A stretch of DNA of 64,000 nucleotides from Desulfobaculum sp044987625 (lineage in GTDB: Bacteria > Desulfobacterota > Desulfovibrionia > Desulfovibrionales > Desulfovibrionaceae): assembly GCF_044987625.1 (NCBI RefSeq), contig NZ_JBJDSB010000003.1:124001-188000 (forward strand), in the 5' to 3' direction. This document shows, in pieces, positions 1 through 8,161 of the stretch. Made by a program: the position numbers and the translations under genes. Numbering within the stretch: position 1 is the stretch's first letter; each line of letters starts with the position of its first letter. The notes below the pieces were generated by a model. That model saw nothing but the letters and a program-made list of their open reading frames with translations. It was not told the DNA's origin and made no database searches.

Positions 1-203
1 TTGTCGAGCAGCATGGTCCGGACGGACACGCCAACCTGCGACATCCACGATTTTTCAAAGACCGAAAAGTCATAGGCAATGCGAGAGACCATCTCGACGG
101 CTTTTTCGTCGCGGATGATGGGGTGGGGTTTGCCGGTTTCCACGGCCCGCGCCCAAAGGGGGATGAGCATGGTTTCCGGAATCCCCGTCAATGTATCCTG
201 CAT
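1..203 (-). CDS. LCM-family SAM methyltransferase, N-terminus only
   Basis: The gene runs off the left edge; about 67 N-terminal residues are visible. They read MQDTLTGIPETMLIPLWARA, then HPIIRDEKAVEMVSRIAYDF and SQVGVSVRTMLLD. This matches the start of class I methyltransferases of the leucine carboxyl methyltransferase / polyketide O-methyltransferase family, which act on carboxyl or hydroxyl groups with SAM. The SAM-binding motif lies outside the window. The ATG is supported by a GGAG Shine-Dalgarno nine bases upstream. It is divergent from flavodoxin. Substrate unknown. Confidence 0.7.
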   Translation of the reverse strand, partial: MQDTLTGIPETMLIPLWARAVETGKPHPIIRDEKAVEMVSRIAYDFSVFEKSWMSQVGVSVRTMLLD

Positions 204-273
204 GGTGTTCTCCAAGAACCGTCCAAAAAATCGGGTGATGTGAATGAATGATGAAATTCACACCTAGCGCCAA

Positions 274-296
274 TTGATGTTGAAAGTCAATATCAA
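274..296. promoter_or_regulatory. 23-bp dyad in the methyltransferase-flavodoxin divergent gap
   Basis: TTGATGTTGA and TCAATATCAA form an inverted repeat (9 of 10 positions) around AAG. It lies 70 bp upstream of the methyltransferase start and about 300 bp upstream of flavodoxin. The TTGACT within it could be a leftward -35. The form suits a dimeric repressor such as a Fur/PerR-type protein, but the regulator is inferred. The rest of 204-526 shows no convincing gene. Confidence 0.4.
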
Positions 297-471
297 GAGT
301 GGTAGGGGTGAAGCACACAAGGGGAAACGAGGTGAAGGGCGCCCAGCCCGAGCCCGCCGCGCGGCCCTTCTGCCTCCCCCTTGCCGCCGCCATGGCGCGG
401 GCTGGTAGCGGGGACGCGGGAGTTGGACGCGCGAGAAGACGAGAAGGACACACAAGGACGACGAAAGATGA

Positions 472-1038
<567 letters not shown>

Positions 1039-1068
1039 TCCGCTTCGCCGCGCCACCGCATGAGTATC

Positions 1069-1100
1069 AAAGGGAACAGCCCATGGGCTGTTCCCTTTTT
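1069..1100 (+). terminator. Rho-independent terminator of flavodoxin
   Basis: AAAGGGAACAGCCC pairs with GGGCTGTTCCC and runs into five T residues, 30 bp after the flavodoxin stop. Confidence 0.92.
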
Positions 1101-1209
1101 GTGTGGAGCAGGGGAGAATGATTTTTGCATCAATGCAGGCGAGCGCGCCGCCACAGCCGCTTGCGCCGAAGCCGGGGGCGCAGTAGTGCTGTGTGGACGC
1201 GTCTTCCGT

Positions 1210-1629
1210 GAGGCGTTGAAAGATGAGTCGCCCGTAGGTTGGTAGTAAAACGTCGACCGATTCAAATGCAGCAACTCGCGCTGCCGTCGGATACTGAGCG
1301 CTGGGTGGCCCTTATCGACCAGCCCACGCCTTCGCGCGCAGCTCAGATTTTGGCGAAGGCTTGTTGTAAAAAATCCTTTTCCACCGTTAGCTGACCAATT
1401 TGGGCATGTAATTTTTTAATTTGTGTTTCATAGCTCTGCTGATCATTTGGGATCTTGCAAGTGAATGACGAGACCACCTCTTCTTTGGCCTGCTTTTTCT
1501 ACTGGGAAATTTGATTGGGGTGAACTCCATACTTGGTGGCCAACTCGGAAAGAGTGAGTTCCCCGGTCATCGCATCAAGCGCGACCCGAGCCTTGAACTC
1601 GGCACTGAATTTTCTTCTTTTTTAGACAT
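1210..1629 (-). pseudogene. IS3-family transposase remnant (orfA plus start of orfB)
   Basis: Read leftward from the ATG at 1629, the sequence gives MSKK, then after a one-base frameshift RRKFSAEFKARVALDAMTGE, LTLSELATKYGVHPNQISQ, a TAG where Trp is expected, and VEKDFLQQAFAKI before TGA at 1343. This is IS3-family OrfA. A second frame, RRGLVDKGHPALSIRRQREL and LHLNRSTFYYQPTGDSS, is the start of OrfB. OrfB stops matching near 1210, so the DDE catalytic region is gone. A possible terminal repeat, GGTCCAGTTTTCTGAGACCA, lies near 1671-1690; no left partner was seen. The element is dead. Confidence 0.85.
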
Positions 1630-1716
1630 GAACTGCCTCATCGCGACAGCTTATGTCCACCTTAGCGGCTGGTCCAGTTTTCTGAGACCATTTCTATGTC
1701 CGAGCTTTCCTCTTAA

Positions 1717-1902
1717 ATGCTTTTCAGTGAACTGCGGGACATCGTAGACGTCCTTGAGCACGTCGGCGAAAAGGTGGACGGAGCCGAGAGCGTGGCGCTG
1801 AACTACCTTGCTGAAAAGCTCCACGCCTTGTCCAAGGCCATGCATCCCGCTGCCCCGTCGGTGATCTCCAACGCCGAAGGGGATGCGTCATGGCTGAACT
1901 AA
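1717..1902 (+). CDS. Small acidic hypothetical protein, possibly N-truncated
   Basis: A 61-residue ORF begins MLFSELRDIVDVLEHVGEKV and is helix-prone. No good Shine-Dalgarno precedes the ATG, and a stop codon lies immediately upstream, just beside the IS3 remnant. The original 5' end may have been lost on IS insertion. Its style resembles small early proteins of Desulfovibrio prophages, such as the gene at 14338. No function can be assigned. Confidence 0.35.
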   Translation: MLFSELRDIVDVLEHVGEKVDGAESVALNYLAEKLHALSKAMHPAAPSVISNAEGDASWLN

Positions 1903-2080
1903 CACGGAGACGCAACAAGAGGCCGTGGCAAATCTCATAGATGCGGCTGCAACTTTACAGGCCTTGGCTAAGTGCCACGAAGACGACGAAACCAACCTCG
2001 TCCCCGCACTTCGCCTCCTGAGCCGCTGCATCTACGACAATGTAGAAAAGTTCCTGCCTCTGTATTCCGGGCAGGAGTAA
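1890..2080 (+). pseudogene. Frameshifted small helical protein
   Basis: ATG at 1890 (MAEL...) overlaps the previous stop but meets TAG near 1937. One base out of phase, an open frame reads TETQQEAVANLIDAAATLQA then LAKCHEDDETNLVPALRLLS to TAA at 2080. The join at CTAACACGG suggests a single-base deletion. It appears to be a remnant of a prophage small gene. Confidence 0.4.
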
Positions 2081-2090
2081 GACAAAAACA

Positions 2091-2118
2091 AGCCCCGGTG
2101 CCGAAAGGTGCCGGGGCT
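2091..2118. terminator. Hairpin, first copy of a repeated terminator stem
   Basis: AGCCCCGGTGCC-GAAA-GGTGCCGGGGCT is a 12-bp stem with a GAAA loop. A-rich sequence on its left gives a T-run on the minus strand, so it may stop leftward as well as rightward transcripts. The same stem recurs at 2916-2939. Confidence 0.7.
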
Positions 2119-2120
2119 TG

Positions 2121-2174
2121 CTAGTGCATTCTTTGCACTGACTTCTTGACTGAGTGCAAACAGTGCACTAGTTT
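2121..2174 (+). promoter_or_regulatory. Promoter with overlapping inverted repeats for the DUF4160/DUF2442 pair
   Basis: TTGACT (2146-2151) and TAGTTT (2169-2174) are 17 bp apart. CTAGTGCATTCTTTGCACTG (2121-2140) and GAGTGCAAACAGTGCACTAG (2152-2171) are related, oppositely arranged TGCA-rich dyads; the second fills the promoter spacer. This is the usual layout for autorepression, and the HTH-bearing second gene is the natural repressor candidate. Confidence 0.55.
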
Positions 2175-2193
2175 GGTGGTAACGAGGAGCACA

Positions 2194-2418
2194 ATGCCGA
2201 CCATCGTACGCTTTAGAAACAACGTGATTAGAATCTACGCGTCAGACCATTTTCCGCCGCATTTCCATATTGTTGGGCCAGATGGCGCGTTGGTGGTCGA
2301 AATTGCTACCCTGAATGTTCTTGCCCAGAAAGGGCGCATGGATAGCCGCGAGGCTATGGAGTGGGCGAAAGCCAACACTTCGACCCTTTGGGCAGAATGG
2401 AATAGGCTGAATGCTTAG
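2194..2418 (+). CDS. DUF4160 protein, first gene of a toxin-antitoxin-like pair
   Basis: This 74-residue protein starts MPTIVRFRNNVIRIYASDHF and contains PPHFHIVGPDGALVVEI, the signature of DUF4160. The ATG at 2194 has GAGGAG seven bases upstream; longer starts in this frame are rejected for lack of a Shine-Dalgarno. DUF4160 genes are commonly paired with DUF2442 genes, as here, with 13 bp between them. Such pairs have been proposed to be toxin-antitoxin-like, but the biochemical role is not established. The His-rich PPHFH segment could bind metal or be catalytic; that is inference. Confidence 0.8.
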   Translation: MPTIVRFRNNVIRIYASDHFPPHFHIVGPDGALVVEIATLNVLAQKGRMDSREAMEWAKANTSTLWAEWNRLNA

Positions 2419-2431
2419 CAAGGAGGCAGGC

Positions 2432-2890
2432 ATGGCTAAGAAGCATGAACTTCCGCAGATCAAGACGGCAAGCGCCCTTGCCCCGCACACTGTGCGCGTT
2501 ACGTTTGATAACGGCGTAACGGCCACCGTAAGCCTGACCAGTCACCTGAACCGTCATAAGAAGGTGTTTGCCTCCTTGCTGGAGGACGCCGAACTGTGGC
2601 GGCAGTTGGCAGTGGATGAGTGGGGGTGGGACATCAACTGGGGCGAAGATGTGGCCGTCCCGGCGGATCTGCTCTGGAGACTCCACCTCTACCAGTCCGG
2701 CGAGGCCATGGCTCCGCAGGACTTCATAGACTGGATGGACCGCCACAGCCTCACCCTCGACAAGGCTGCCGCACTTCTCGGCATAAGCCGCCGCCAAGTG
2801 GCCTACTACAAGAGCGGTGAACAGCTCATCCCCAAGACGGTGCGCTTGGCTTGCCTAGGCGCAAGCGTGGAGCTTGGGAAGGCTAGCTGA
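2432..2890 (+). CDS. DUF2442 protein with C-terminal HTH
   Basis: The 152-residue product has an N-terminal DUF2442 domain (about 10-95; ALAPHTVRVTFDNGVTATVS, then VPADLLWRLH) and a C-terminal helix-turn-helix (about 107-145; LTLDKAAALLGISRRQVAYY). AAGGAGG places the start at 2432 rather than the upstream ATG at 2411. It follows DUF4160 in one operon and ends at a terminator. The HTH suggests it binds the dyads at 2121-2174 and regulates the pair. A role as the antitoxin-like partner is inferred from family pairing. Confidence 0.8.
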   Translation: MAKKHELPQIKTASALAPHTVRVTFDNGVTATVSLTSHLNRHKKVFASLLEDAELWRQLAVDEWGWDINWGEDVAVPADLLWRLHLYQSGEAMAPQDFIDWMDRHSLTLDKAAALLGISRRQVAYYKSGEQLIPKTVRLACLGASVELGKAS

Positions 2891-2915
2891 CGGAAAAGAG
2901 AGAACGAAGGAAACG

Positions 2916-2944
2916 CCCCGGTGCCGAAAGGTGCCGGGGTTTTT
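2916..2944 (+). terminator. Terminator, second copy of the repeated stem
   Basis: GCCCCGGTGCC-GAAA-GGTGCCGGGG followed by five T residues, 25 bp after the DUF2442 stop. The stem matches the one at 2091-2118, so the two-gene module is bracketed by near-identical hairpins. Confidence 0.85.
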
Positions 2945-3242
2945 ATGTGAGGTGTCATAAAAGTTGCGCACGCATCTACCCCGCCGAAAAAACGAACTTT
3001 CACCCACCCCCGCCTGCGGTGTTTTTCGTCGTTTTTTGGCAAGTTCGGTGTGTGGTGCAATGGGATGTGGAGGGTGTGGTGGGCGGTGTTTCGGTGGAGG
3101 AAGGGCGGTTGCACGGTGTGCTAGGTTTGGCAAGATCGTGCAATGGGAGTGGGGGAAAGAGTGGAAAGAGCGTTCACGTGGGAAGGCTGATGGAATAAGG
3201 GGCATTGTCACCTTTTTCCGGAATGGAGCGTCAGGCAGCGCC

Positions 3243-3425
3243 GAGGGACAGAATGGGGTAGCATTTAGGGTCGCACTGGCGGATGGCCCGGAGTGAGGGA
3301 CAAACGAGGGACAGGCGCTCGGGCTGCCTTTGCACAGAATGGCGTGGGATTTCAGGCGGTCCCCAGAGGGAGGGCGCAATCACGATGCGTAAAGTTTACG
3401 CACGTTGGGTAGCAATAGGGTAGCA
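3243..3425. repeat. Orphan integrase arm-site-like repeats outside attL
   Basis: The gene-free stretch 2945-3462 holds three short repeat families. GAGGGACA occurs at 3243, 3295 and 3306; GGGTAGCA at 3256, 3407 and 3418; GCGTAAA/TTTACGC as an inverted pair at 3387-3401. The last two copies in each direct family are exactly 11 bp apart, as in arm-type integrase sites. GCGTAAA/TTTACGC is the motif used at both ends of the resident prophage, yet these copies lie outside attL. I read them as scars of earlier elements at the same tRNA. Confidence 0.5.
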
Positions 3426-3432
3426 AGACAAG

Positions 3433-3464
3433 AAAAAGGGTTTACGAGAAATCCTCGTAAACCC
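3433..3464 (-). terminator. Displaced original terminator of tRNA-Thr
   Basis: On the minus strand GGGTTTACGAG pairs with CTCGTAAACCC and ends in five T residues. It follows the partial tRNA-Thr copy in attL. It was probably the terminator of the tRNA before the prophage separated them; the tRNA now has a different one at 38835-38870. Confidence 0.8.
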
Positions 3465-3519
3465 TTGTATTCTCTGGAGCCAGCGATGTGAATTGAACAC
3501 ACGACCTGCTGATTACGAA
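3463..3519. repeat. attL (57 bp)
   Basis: Identical to 38869-38925. It begins CCTTGTATTCTCTGGAGCC and ends CCTGCTGATTACGAA, covering the tRNA-Thr 3' end, T arm and most of the anticodon loop. The match breaks to G at 3520, where the tRNA would continue with T. Confidence 0.96.
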
Positions 3520-3560
3520 GAATATGAGAAGTGACGGTATTGCTTGGTTTGCGGGGGGAC

Positions 3561-3611
3561 TTTACGCAAATTTTACGCGTTACTTGATTCGGACAAGGGG
3601 GAAGTTTACGC
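3561..3611. repeat. Left arm-type integrase sites
   Basis: TTTACGC occurs at 3561, 3572 and 3605; the first two are 11 bp apart. The same motif and spacing recur at the right end (38769 and 38780). Paired, helically phased short repeats next to attL and int are typical arm-site organisation for tyrosine integrases. Confidence 0.6.
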
Positions 3612-4599
3612 GCTGGATTTCGTCCTGCAGGTGGTCGTCAGACAGGTGGGCGTAGATTTCTGTCGTGGCGTATCGGGTGTGACCGAGGAGGTCTTGCAAG
3701 GTTCGGAGATCGCCACCGCCTTCGAGGAAGAGCACCGCGAAAGAGTGGCGCAGATCGTGGAGGCGCATATTGCCGAATCCCGCTTTGACGAGTGCGGCCT
3801 TCACGTTGTGGCTGATTGTGTCCGGGTGTTCCCAGCGCGAGAAAATGCGGCCTTTGCCTTTTGGGATACTGTCCAAGATAGTCTTGAAGGTTTGAGACAT
3901 TGGATACCAGCGGCAAAGATGGGTTTTGCTTTTGCGGATAAAGTAGCGGTTGCGCTTCCAGTCTATGTCTGGCCACTCGAGGTTGAGCAGTTCCGCACGG
4001 CGGCGGCCTGTAGCAAGGTAGGCCATAACGAGGGCGCGCAGATCGGCGTCTTCGATGGTCGAAATAATGCGGGCAACATCTTTCTTGTCGAGGAAGGCGG
4101 GGGCCTTTTTCTCAGCACGCAGTTCTTTGACGCCCTTGAACGGATTGCTCTTGAGGTACTTCCATTCGACGGCTTTGTTGAACACTGAACGCAAGTGGCG
4201 GATGTAGTTATTTATGGACGTTGGTTTCAGCCCGCGTTTACGGCAGGCGGTGATGAGCTTGTCGGCTTCTTTAGCGCCGAGCCTGTCTAGGCGTGTGGTG
4301 CTTCCCGTGACTTGCCTGAGGTTTTTGACCGCCAGCTTGTCAGCCCGAGCGGTTGCAGGGCTTCGGTTTACGTCGGCCCATTCTTCATACTCTGCGGCGA
4401 ACTCCGCCAGCGTGATGCCGCATTCTCCCGTAAGGGATTGTAATTTGCCCGCAAGGTACTGGCGCTTGATTTCATTGAACAAGCGTAGAGCTTCCGCTTT
4501 ATGAGGCGTTCCGAGGGAACGCCTCTTGCGGTTCAGCTCGTAATAGTAGTTTGGCGAGCCGGGTATTTTGAATGGTTTACGAAGCCCCATGCCTTTCAT
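3580..4599 (-). CDS. int: Phage integrase (tyrosine recombinase)
   Basis: The 339-residue protein catalyses integration at the tRNA-Thr site beside it. An N-terminal arm-binding region (1-60), a SAM-like core-binding domain (about 62-160) and a catalytic domain (about 168-330) are visible. Catalytic residues: R200 in ATGRRRAELL, K223 or K225, H281 and R284 in HDLRHSF, H307 in LLGHTRYATT and Y316. The ATG overlaps the excisionase stop (TAATG), so translation is coupled. Its 3' end reaches into the left arm sites. Confidence 0.95.
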   Translation of the reverse strand: MKGMGLRKPFKIPGSPNYYYELNRKRRSLGTPHKAEALRLFNEIKRQYLAGKLQSLTGECGITLAEFAAEYEEWADVNRSPATARADKLAVKNLRQVTGSTTRLDRLGAKEADKLITACRKRGLKPTSINNYIRHLRSVFNKAVEWKYLKSNPFKGVKELRAEKKAPAFLDKKDVARIISTIEDADLRALVMAYLATGRRRAELLNLEWPDIDWKRNRYFIRKSKTHLCRWYPMSQTFKTILDSIPKGKGRIFSRWEHPDTISHNVKAALVKAGFGNMRLHDLRHSFAVLFLEGGGDLRTLQDLLGHTRYATTEIYAHLSDDHLQDEIQRVNFPLVRIK

Positions 4600-4814
4600 T
4601 ACCGCAGGCCTCTCACATGCTCAAGCACTCTTGCTTTAAGTTCACTGCCCTGCAACAGGGCATGGCAGCTATCTTCGGATATTCTCCAGTCCATCCGGTT
4701 TCCGGCCGGGATTTGCTCCGCCTCGACGATGCCTTCAACACAGTAGCGCCGCATGGTCTTGCGGCAGACGTTGAGCAGTTCGCAGGCTTGTCCCATCTTG
4801 AGGAATCTACTCAT
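4599..4814 (-). CDS. Excisionase-like HTH protein
   Basis: A 71-residue basic protein with a MerR-type helix-turn-helix: FLKMGQACELLNVCRKTMRR then IPAGNRMDWRISED. Recombination directionality factors of tyrosine integrases commonly have this fold, and it sits directly upstream of int with a TAATG overlap. A strong GAAGGAGG fixes the start at 4814, not the upstream ATG at 4847. It overlaps the methyltransferase end by 4 bp. Role as excisionase is inferred from fold and position. Confidence 0.8.
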   Translation of the reverse strand: MSRFLKMGQACELLNVCRKTMRRYCVEGIVEAEQIPAGNRMDWRISEDSCHALLQGSELKARVLEHVRGLR

Positions 4815-6634
4815 ACCGCCTCCTTCGTATTTGATACTGCCAACCACGCACAGTTCGCTTTAGCGAGCGCTGCGGCGAGAGGCGGGCAGACAGAATTTCC
4901 ACACATCCGTACTTGGGCAGCGCGAGAGAAGTTCTCGCCGTCGGCTCCGTGCTCGATGATGTAGGATTCTCGGAACCCCTGCGCGCGGAACAGTTCCCGT
5001 GGGTTCAGCATCCGCATTCCTATGTCTGCGATGACGTATGCTTGTCCACGAACGGTGACCAAGCCGAAGCGGTCCTTGGTCGTCGCTGTGCCCATGGGAC
5101 GCTTGAGGTTGTGCCCGCCTGCTTCACTCCCGTAGTATTTCATAAGGAAGGCTCGCACCTCTGCATGGTGCTGACCGCCTGCTGATACCGTGCGAAGTGG
5201 CTCTTGTTGAGGCTGGCCGATATTCTGCCCGCGCATCTTGATGAGGCTACTTGCGATAAGCGCGGACTTTCCACCACCTCCTGCTGTAGTGGTTCCAAGC
5301 GGTGCCTTGACCGCGTTGCCGTGAGATTCGCCGAACTGGCGATCAATATGGGCCATCACAACGGCGTTGTGGTCTTTGGTTGTGATGGTCGGGACCGGGG
5401 TACGCGTGTCCGCGCCCACTACGCCTGTGAAATGCTTGGCGAGGAACGCGCTTACGAGCGCATGCTTCACGCCGCCGGCTACAGCCGTCCCAAGAGGCCT
5501 ATCCAGTCCCGGAACACGCGGGCTTTGCCCTGCCCGTTCGCCGTATCCGGTCTGAATAAGCGTCGGGCACACCACCGCGTGCCTGTTTTCCGTGGTTTGT
5601 GTTCGCAGCGGGACACGCAAGGATTGCCCCCGGAATTCGCCGGGGTGGATTTCTCCATAATAGGTCGAGAGGAACGGGGCGACCACGGAAAACCCCGGCG
5701 CTTTGGTCACGGTTTGCAGTGGCTCGGCAATGCCCTGACCACGGAAACAATTATAATAGCTGGCCGTGTGATTTGATTTGACGATGAAAGGCTCGGCAAT
5801 CTCCAGAACGTACCGCCGGATGCCTTCCGCAATACGGCGCAGAGTGGCGTCGGCCAAGGGCCGCTTGGCCCGGAGTCCGTATCGCTCTTTTATTTTCGCG
5901 CTGGTGTCGAAAATTGACGGGCACGGTTGTGTCCAGTCGATGCACTCAGCGGCAGTTCGCCATGGCGCGCGCAGGCCTGCCCTTACAGCTTCGCTCTTTG
6001 GGTCTCCATGGGTCGGCTCAGGCCACACAATAGGCAACCCGTCCCGCCGAGCAATGAGGAACAACCGCTTGCGGATTGTTGGCGCTCCGTAGTCGCATGC
6101 CCGCAGTTCACGGTACTCAACGCGGTAGCCGTGGCGACGAAGGCGGCGGAGGAACATCCGCCAGGTATCGCCGGCGGACTCCTTGATGGGACGCCCCTGC
6201 GCATCAAGCGGTCCCCATGTCTGCATTTCCTCCACGTTTTCCATGATGATCACGCGGGGGTGGGTTTCGGGCACCCACTTGTCGGTGATGACCAGCGCAA
6301 GGGAACGGATTTTGTCGTTTCGAGTTGGGGCGCCCCCCTTGGCTTTGCTGAAATGTGTGCAGTCCGGGCTTGCCCACAACAGGCCCACGGGACGGCCCTT
6401 GGTGGCATAGGTAGGCGGGACATTCCAAACATCCTCGCACATGTGCAGCGTATCGGGGTGGTTGGCCCGGTGACAGGATACGGCCTGCGGATTATGATTG
6501 ATGGCTATGTCGGGGTTGCGCCCCATGGCCATACGGATACCCTCAGACGCGCCGCCGCCACCTGCGAACAGGTCGACGATGATTTCTTCTCCCGCGTCAG
6601 CCGGACCGCCCAGCATGTCGTATAGGCTACGCAT
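4811..6634 (-). CDS. DNA cytosine-5 methyltransferase with repeated target-recognition region
   Basis: This 607-residue enzyme transfers methyl from SAM to DNA cytosine. Motif I is DLFAGGGGASEG (21-32), the catalytic loop is PDC with C92, motif VI is ENV (132-134), motif VIII is TIRKRLFLIARR, and motif X is GNSVCPPLAAAL near the end. Between VIII and X lie about five repeats of roughly 45 residues with the core PLGT-T-TAGG-HALV/AFL, a pattern known from phage C5 enzymes. The start ATG overlaps the ASCH stop (ATGCGTAG). No cognate nuclease is adjacent, so it probably protects phage DNA from host restriction. Confidence 0.93.
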   Translation of the reverse strand: MRSLYDMLGGPADAGEEIIVDLFAGGGGASEGIRMAMGRNPDIAINHNPQAVSCHRANHPDTLHMCEDVWNVPPTYATKGRPVGLLWASPDCTHFSKAKGGAPTRNDKIRSLALVITDKWVPETHPRVIIMENVEEMQTWGPLDAQGRPIKESAGDTWRMFLRRLRRHGYRVEYRELRACDYGAPTIRKRLFLIARRDGLPIVWPEPTHGDPKSEAVRAGLRAPWRTAAECIDWTQPCPSIFDTSAKIKERYGLRAKRPLADATLRRIAEGIRRYVLEIAEPFIVKSNHTASYYNCFRGQGIAEPLQTVTKAPGFSVVAPFLSTYYGEIHPGEFRGQSLRVPLRTQTTENRHAVVCPTLIQTGYGERAGQSPRVPGLDRPLGTAVAGGVKHALVSAFLAKHFTGVVGADTRTPVPTITTKDHNAVVMAHIDRQFGESHGNAVKAPLGTTTAGGGGKSALIASSLIKMRGQNIGQPQQEPLRTVSAGGQHHAEVRAFLMKYYGSEAGGHNLKRPMGTATTKDRFGLVTVRGQAYVIADIGMRMLNPRELFRAQGFRESYIIEHGADGENFSRAAQVRMCGNSVCPPLAAALAKANCAWLAVSNTKEAV

Positions 6635-7277
6635 GCGGCCACCCCTCCGGCTTCTCGCAGCGCTCGAACTGGATGACCCACACCCACGGGTTGTCGGCCC
6701 ACCGCACGCCGGACTTGGCGAGGTCATCCCAAAGGACCGCAAATCCTCCAATATAGTTGAGAAGGGGGCAGCCATTTTCGCGCTGGCAAACGTCCATTGT
6801 GCAGTCTTTTGGGTCAACGCGACATTCAATTGATACGCCTTCGGCTACCGCATCTGCCTCTGTGATGTCCTGTAACCGCTCAACCCGCACATCGACGACA
6901 CGGAGCCACAGGCGGCAGGCCCACTTGGGCATGTGAATGGAGGGGCACCACTTGGCGCTTGGCCCAATCTCCCATTCGTCCCGCTCTGCCGTTGCGCGAT
7001 AAACGGCGGAACCGCCGCCCGCTATTTCCGCCCACGTCTCACGCACCCACAACACGTCGCCGACGGCGTAGGGCGCTTTCACCTCGCAAAGATCGGCATC
7101 GCCATTTCCGTCGAAGACAGCCCAGCCCTCCAGCAAGGTAGACCAAGCGAGACGCCCACGTGTGCAGCCTGTCTGTTTCGCGATTTGCATAAAATCGATA
7201 ACCCGCCGCGTCTGAGTCTTCTGGCCCGCGAGGATGGTGCGGACCATAGACCCGTTGAAAAGGATTGGTTTAATCAT
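6627..7277 (-). CDS. Phage ASCH-domain protein
   Basis: The 216-residue protein has the phage ASCH pattern: MIKPILFNGSMVRTILAGQK, TQTRRVI, YAVGDVLWVRETW and a C-terminal WVWVIQFERCE. ASCH folds are related to PUA/EVE/YTH and are thought to bind RNA or modified nucleic acid; the phage version has no firmly assigned job. It is translationally coupled at both ends by ATGATTAA and ATGCGTAG overlaps and sits directly before the C5 methyltransferase. A link to DNA modification is plausible but inferred. Confidence 0.8.
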   Translation of the reverse strand: MIKPILFNGSMVRTILAGQKTQTRRVIDFMQIAKQTGCTRGRLAWSTLLEGWAVFDGNGDADLCEVKAPYAVGDVLWVRETWAEIAGGGSAVYRATAERDEWEIGPSAKWCPSIHMPKWACRLWLRVVDVRVERLQDITEADAVAEGVSIECRVDPKDCTMDVCQRENGCPLLNYIGGFAVLWDDLAKSGVRWADNPWVWVIQFERCEKPEGWPHA

Positions 7278-7518
7278 GCAGCACCTCCTCGGGGTCGGGC
7301 AGGTCGGGAATGTTGTCGGCGAGGTTGTTGAACAGCTCGTCGTCTGGGTAGTGCAGAAGGTAGAGCACGCTAATCATTCTGCGGAGTTCGTGGAGCCTGT
7401 TTTGCGCCTCGTCGAGGAAGTCGAATGGCAATACTTCTTGGTGCTCTTCGACAAGCCTCACGATGTCGGCGTATGCATCGCCGAGGGCGAGGCGCAGGCC
7501 GTCTATGTTCACAGACAT
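7270..7518 (-). CDS. Hypothetical early phage protein
   Basis: 82 residues, acidic and helical (MSVNIDGLRLALGDAYADIV ... DLPDPEEVLHD). AAGGAGG precedes the ATG, which overlaps the upstream stop as TGATG. No known domain recognised. It is an internal member of the leftward early operon. Confidence 0.7.
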   Translation of the reverse strand: MSVNIDGLRLALGDAYADIVRLVEEHQEVLPFDFLDEAQNRLHELRRMISVLYLLHYPDDELFNNLADNIPDLPDPEEVLHD

Positions 7519-7874
7519 CACGCAGCCCTCCTTTCCATTTCGTCAGCTCGTTCCCGCATGGCTTTCATAATGTCTTTTACGGAGTCCCATGGGATGAAGA
7601 GCTTTTCTATGGTGGCTTCGTCCTCATCGCCCACGATTTCGCGGGTAAAAGAGAACTCGCCTGAAAACGCGACCTTGGTTGCTTTGGTCGGTTTGATCAC
7701 CTGTTCGAGGGCTTCGCAGCGGGTTTGCGTCGCGCCGAGTTGGCGCGTCAGTTCGGCGTTTATGGTGTCGAGCTGGTGCAGTCGGCGTGCGATCTGTCTG
7801 AGGAATCTTTGAGACAGGGGGACGCTTGTTTGCGCGATGGTCCGTATGAGTTCGTCCGTTGTCGGTTCCTTCAT
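7518..7874 (-). CDS. Hypothetical early phage protein with coiled-coil segment
   Basis: 118 residues. The stretch around 25-58 (RQIARRLHQLDTINAELTRQ) is heptad-like, so a coiled coil is likely; the C-terminus is charged (AMRERADEMERRAA). It is coupled to the next gene by TGATG. Family unknown; a structural or DNA-associated role cannot be distinguished. Confidence 0.7.
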   Translation of the reverse strand: MKEPTTDELIRTIAQTSVPLSQRFLRQIARRLHQLDTINAELTRQLGATQTRCEALEQVIKPTKATKVAFSGEFSFTREIVGDEDEATIEKLFIPWDSVKDIMKAMRERADEMERRAA

Positions 7875-7877
7875 TGT

Positions 7878-8066
7878 CTAAACCTCGCCGTTACACAGCG
7901 CTTCAAAGAGCGCGTTGAAGGGTGTGTATCCTTCATTCCAGAAGGCCCACCACTGGCCGCCCCAGCCTTCCCTTGAATCAAAGGTGGCGATTGCTTCGGG
8001 GGCGAAGCCGAAGTCTTTGGCCGCCGTGTGGGCCAGCTCCTGCATCCAATCCGTGAAGAGTGCCAT
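7878..8066 (-). CDS. Hypothetical small early phage protein
   Basis: 62 residues (MALFTDWMQELAHTAAKDFG ... ALCNGEV), rich in aromatic residues with a GGQWWAFWNEG segment. GGAGA precedes the ATG and the next gene begins 3 bp after its stop. Not recognised. Confidence 0.65.
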   Translation of the reverse strand: MALFTDWMQELAHTAAKDFGFAPEAIATFDSREGWGGQWWAFWNEGYTPFNALFEALCNGEV

Positions 8067-8161
8067 AGTCGTATCTCCAATGCGTTCAGAGTGTCGGCTG
8101 ATGCATCAGGCCATGAACAGGGGCCGCGCCCATGCGCGGGCCTTGGTGATGGCGTGATGGC

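Noticed and set aside
2855..3379. Minus-strand frame with Pro/His-rich product left of attL
   Set aside because: Composition is that of a shadow frame in low-complexity DNA; no ribosome site or domain.
4811..4814. Separate restriction endonuclease near the C5 methyltransferase
   Set aside because: No nuclease-type gene was recognisable among the neighbours (ASCH and small proteins), so a full restriction-modification system is not supported.
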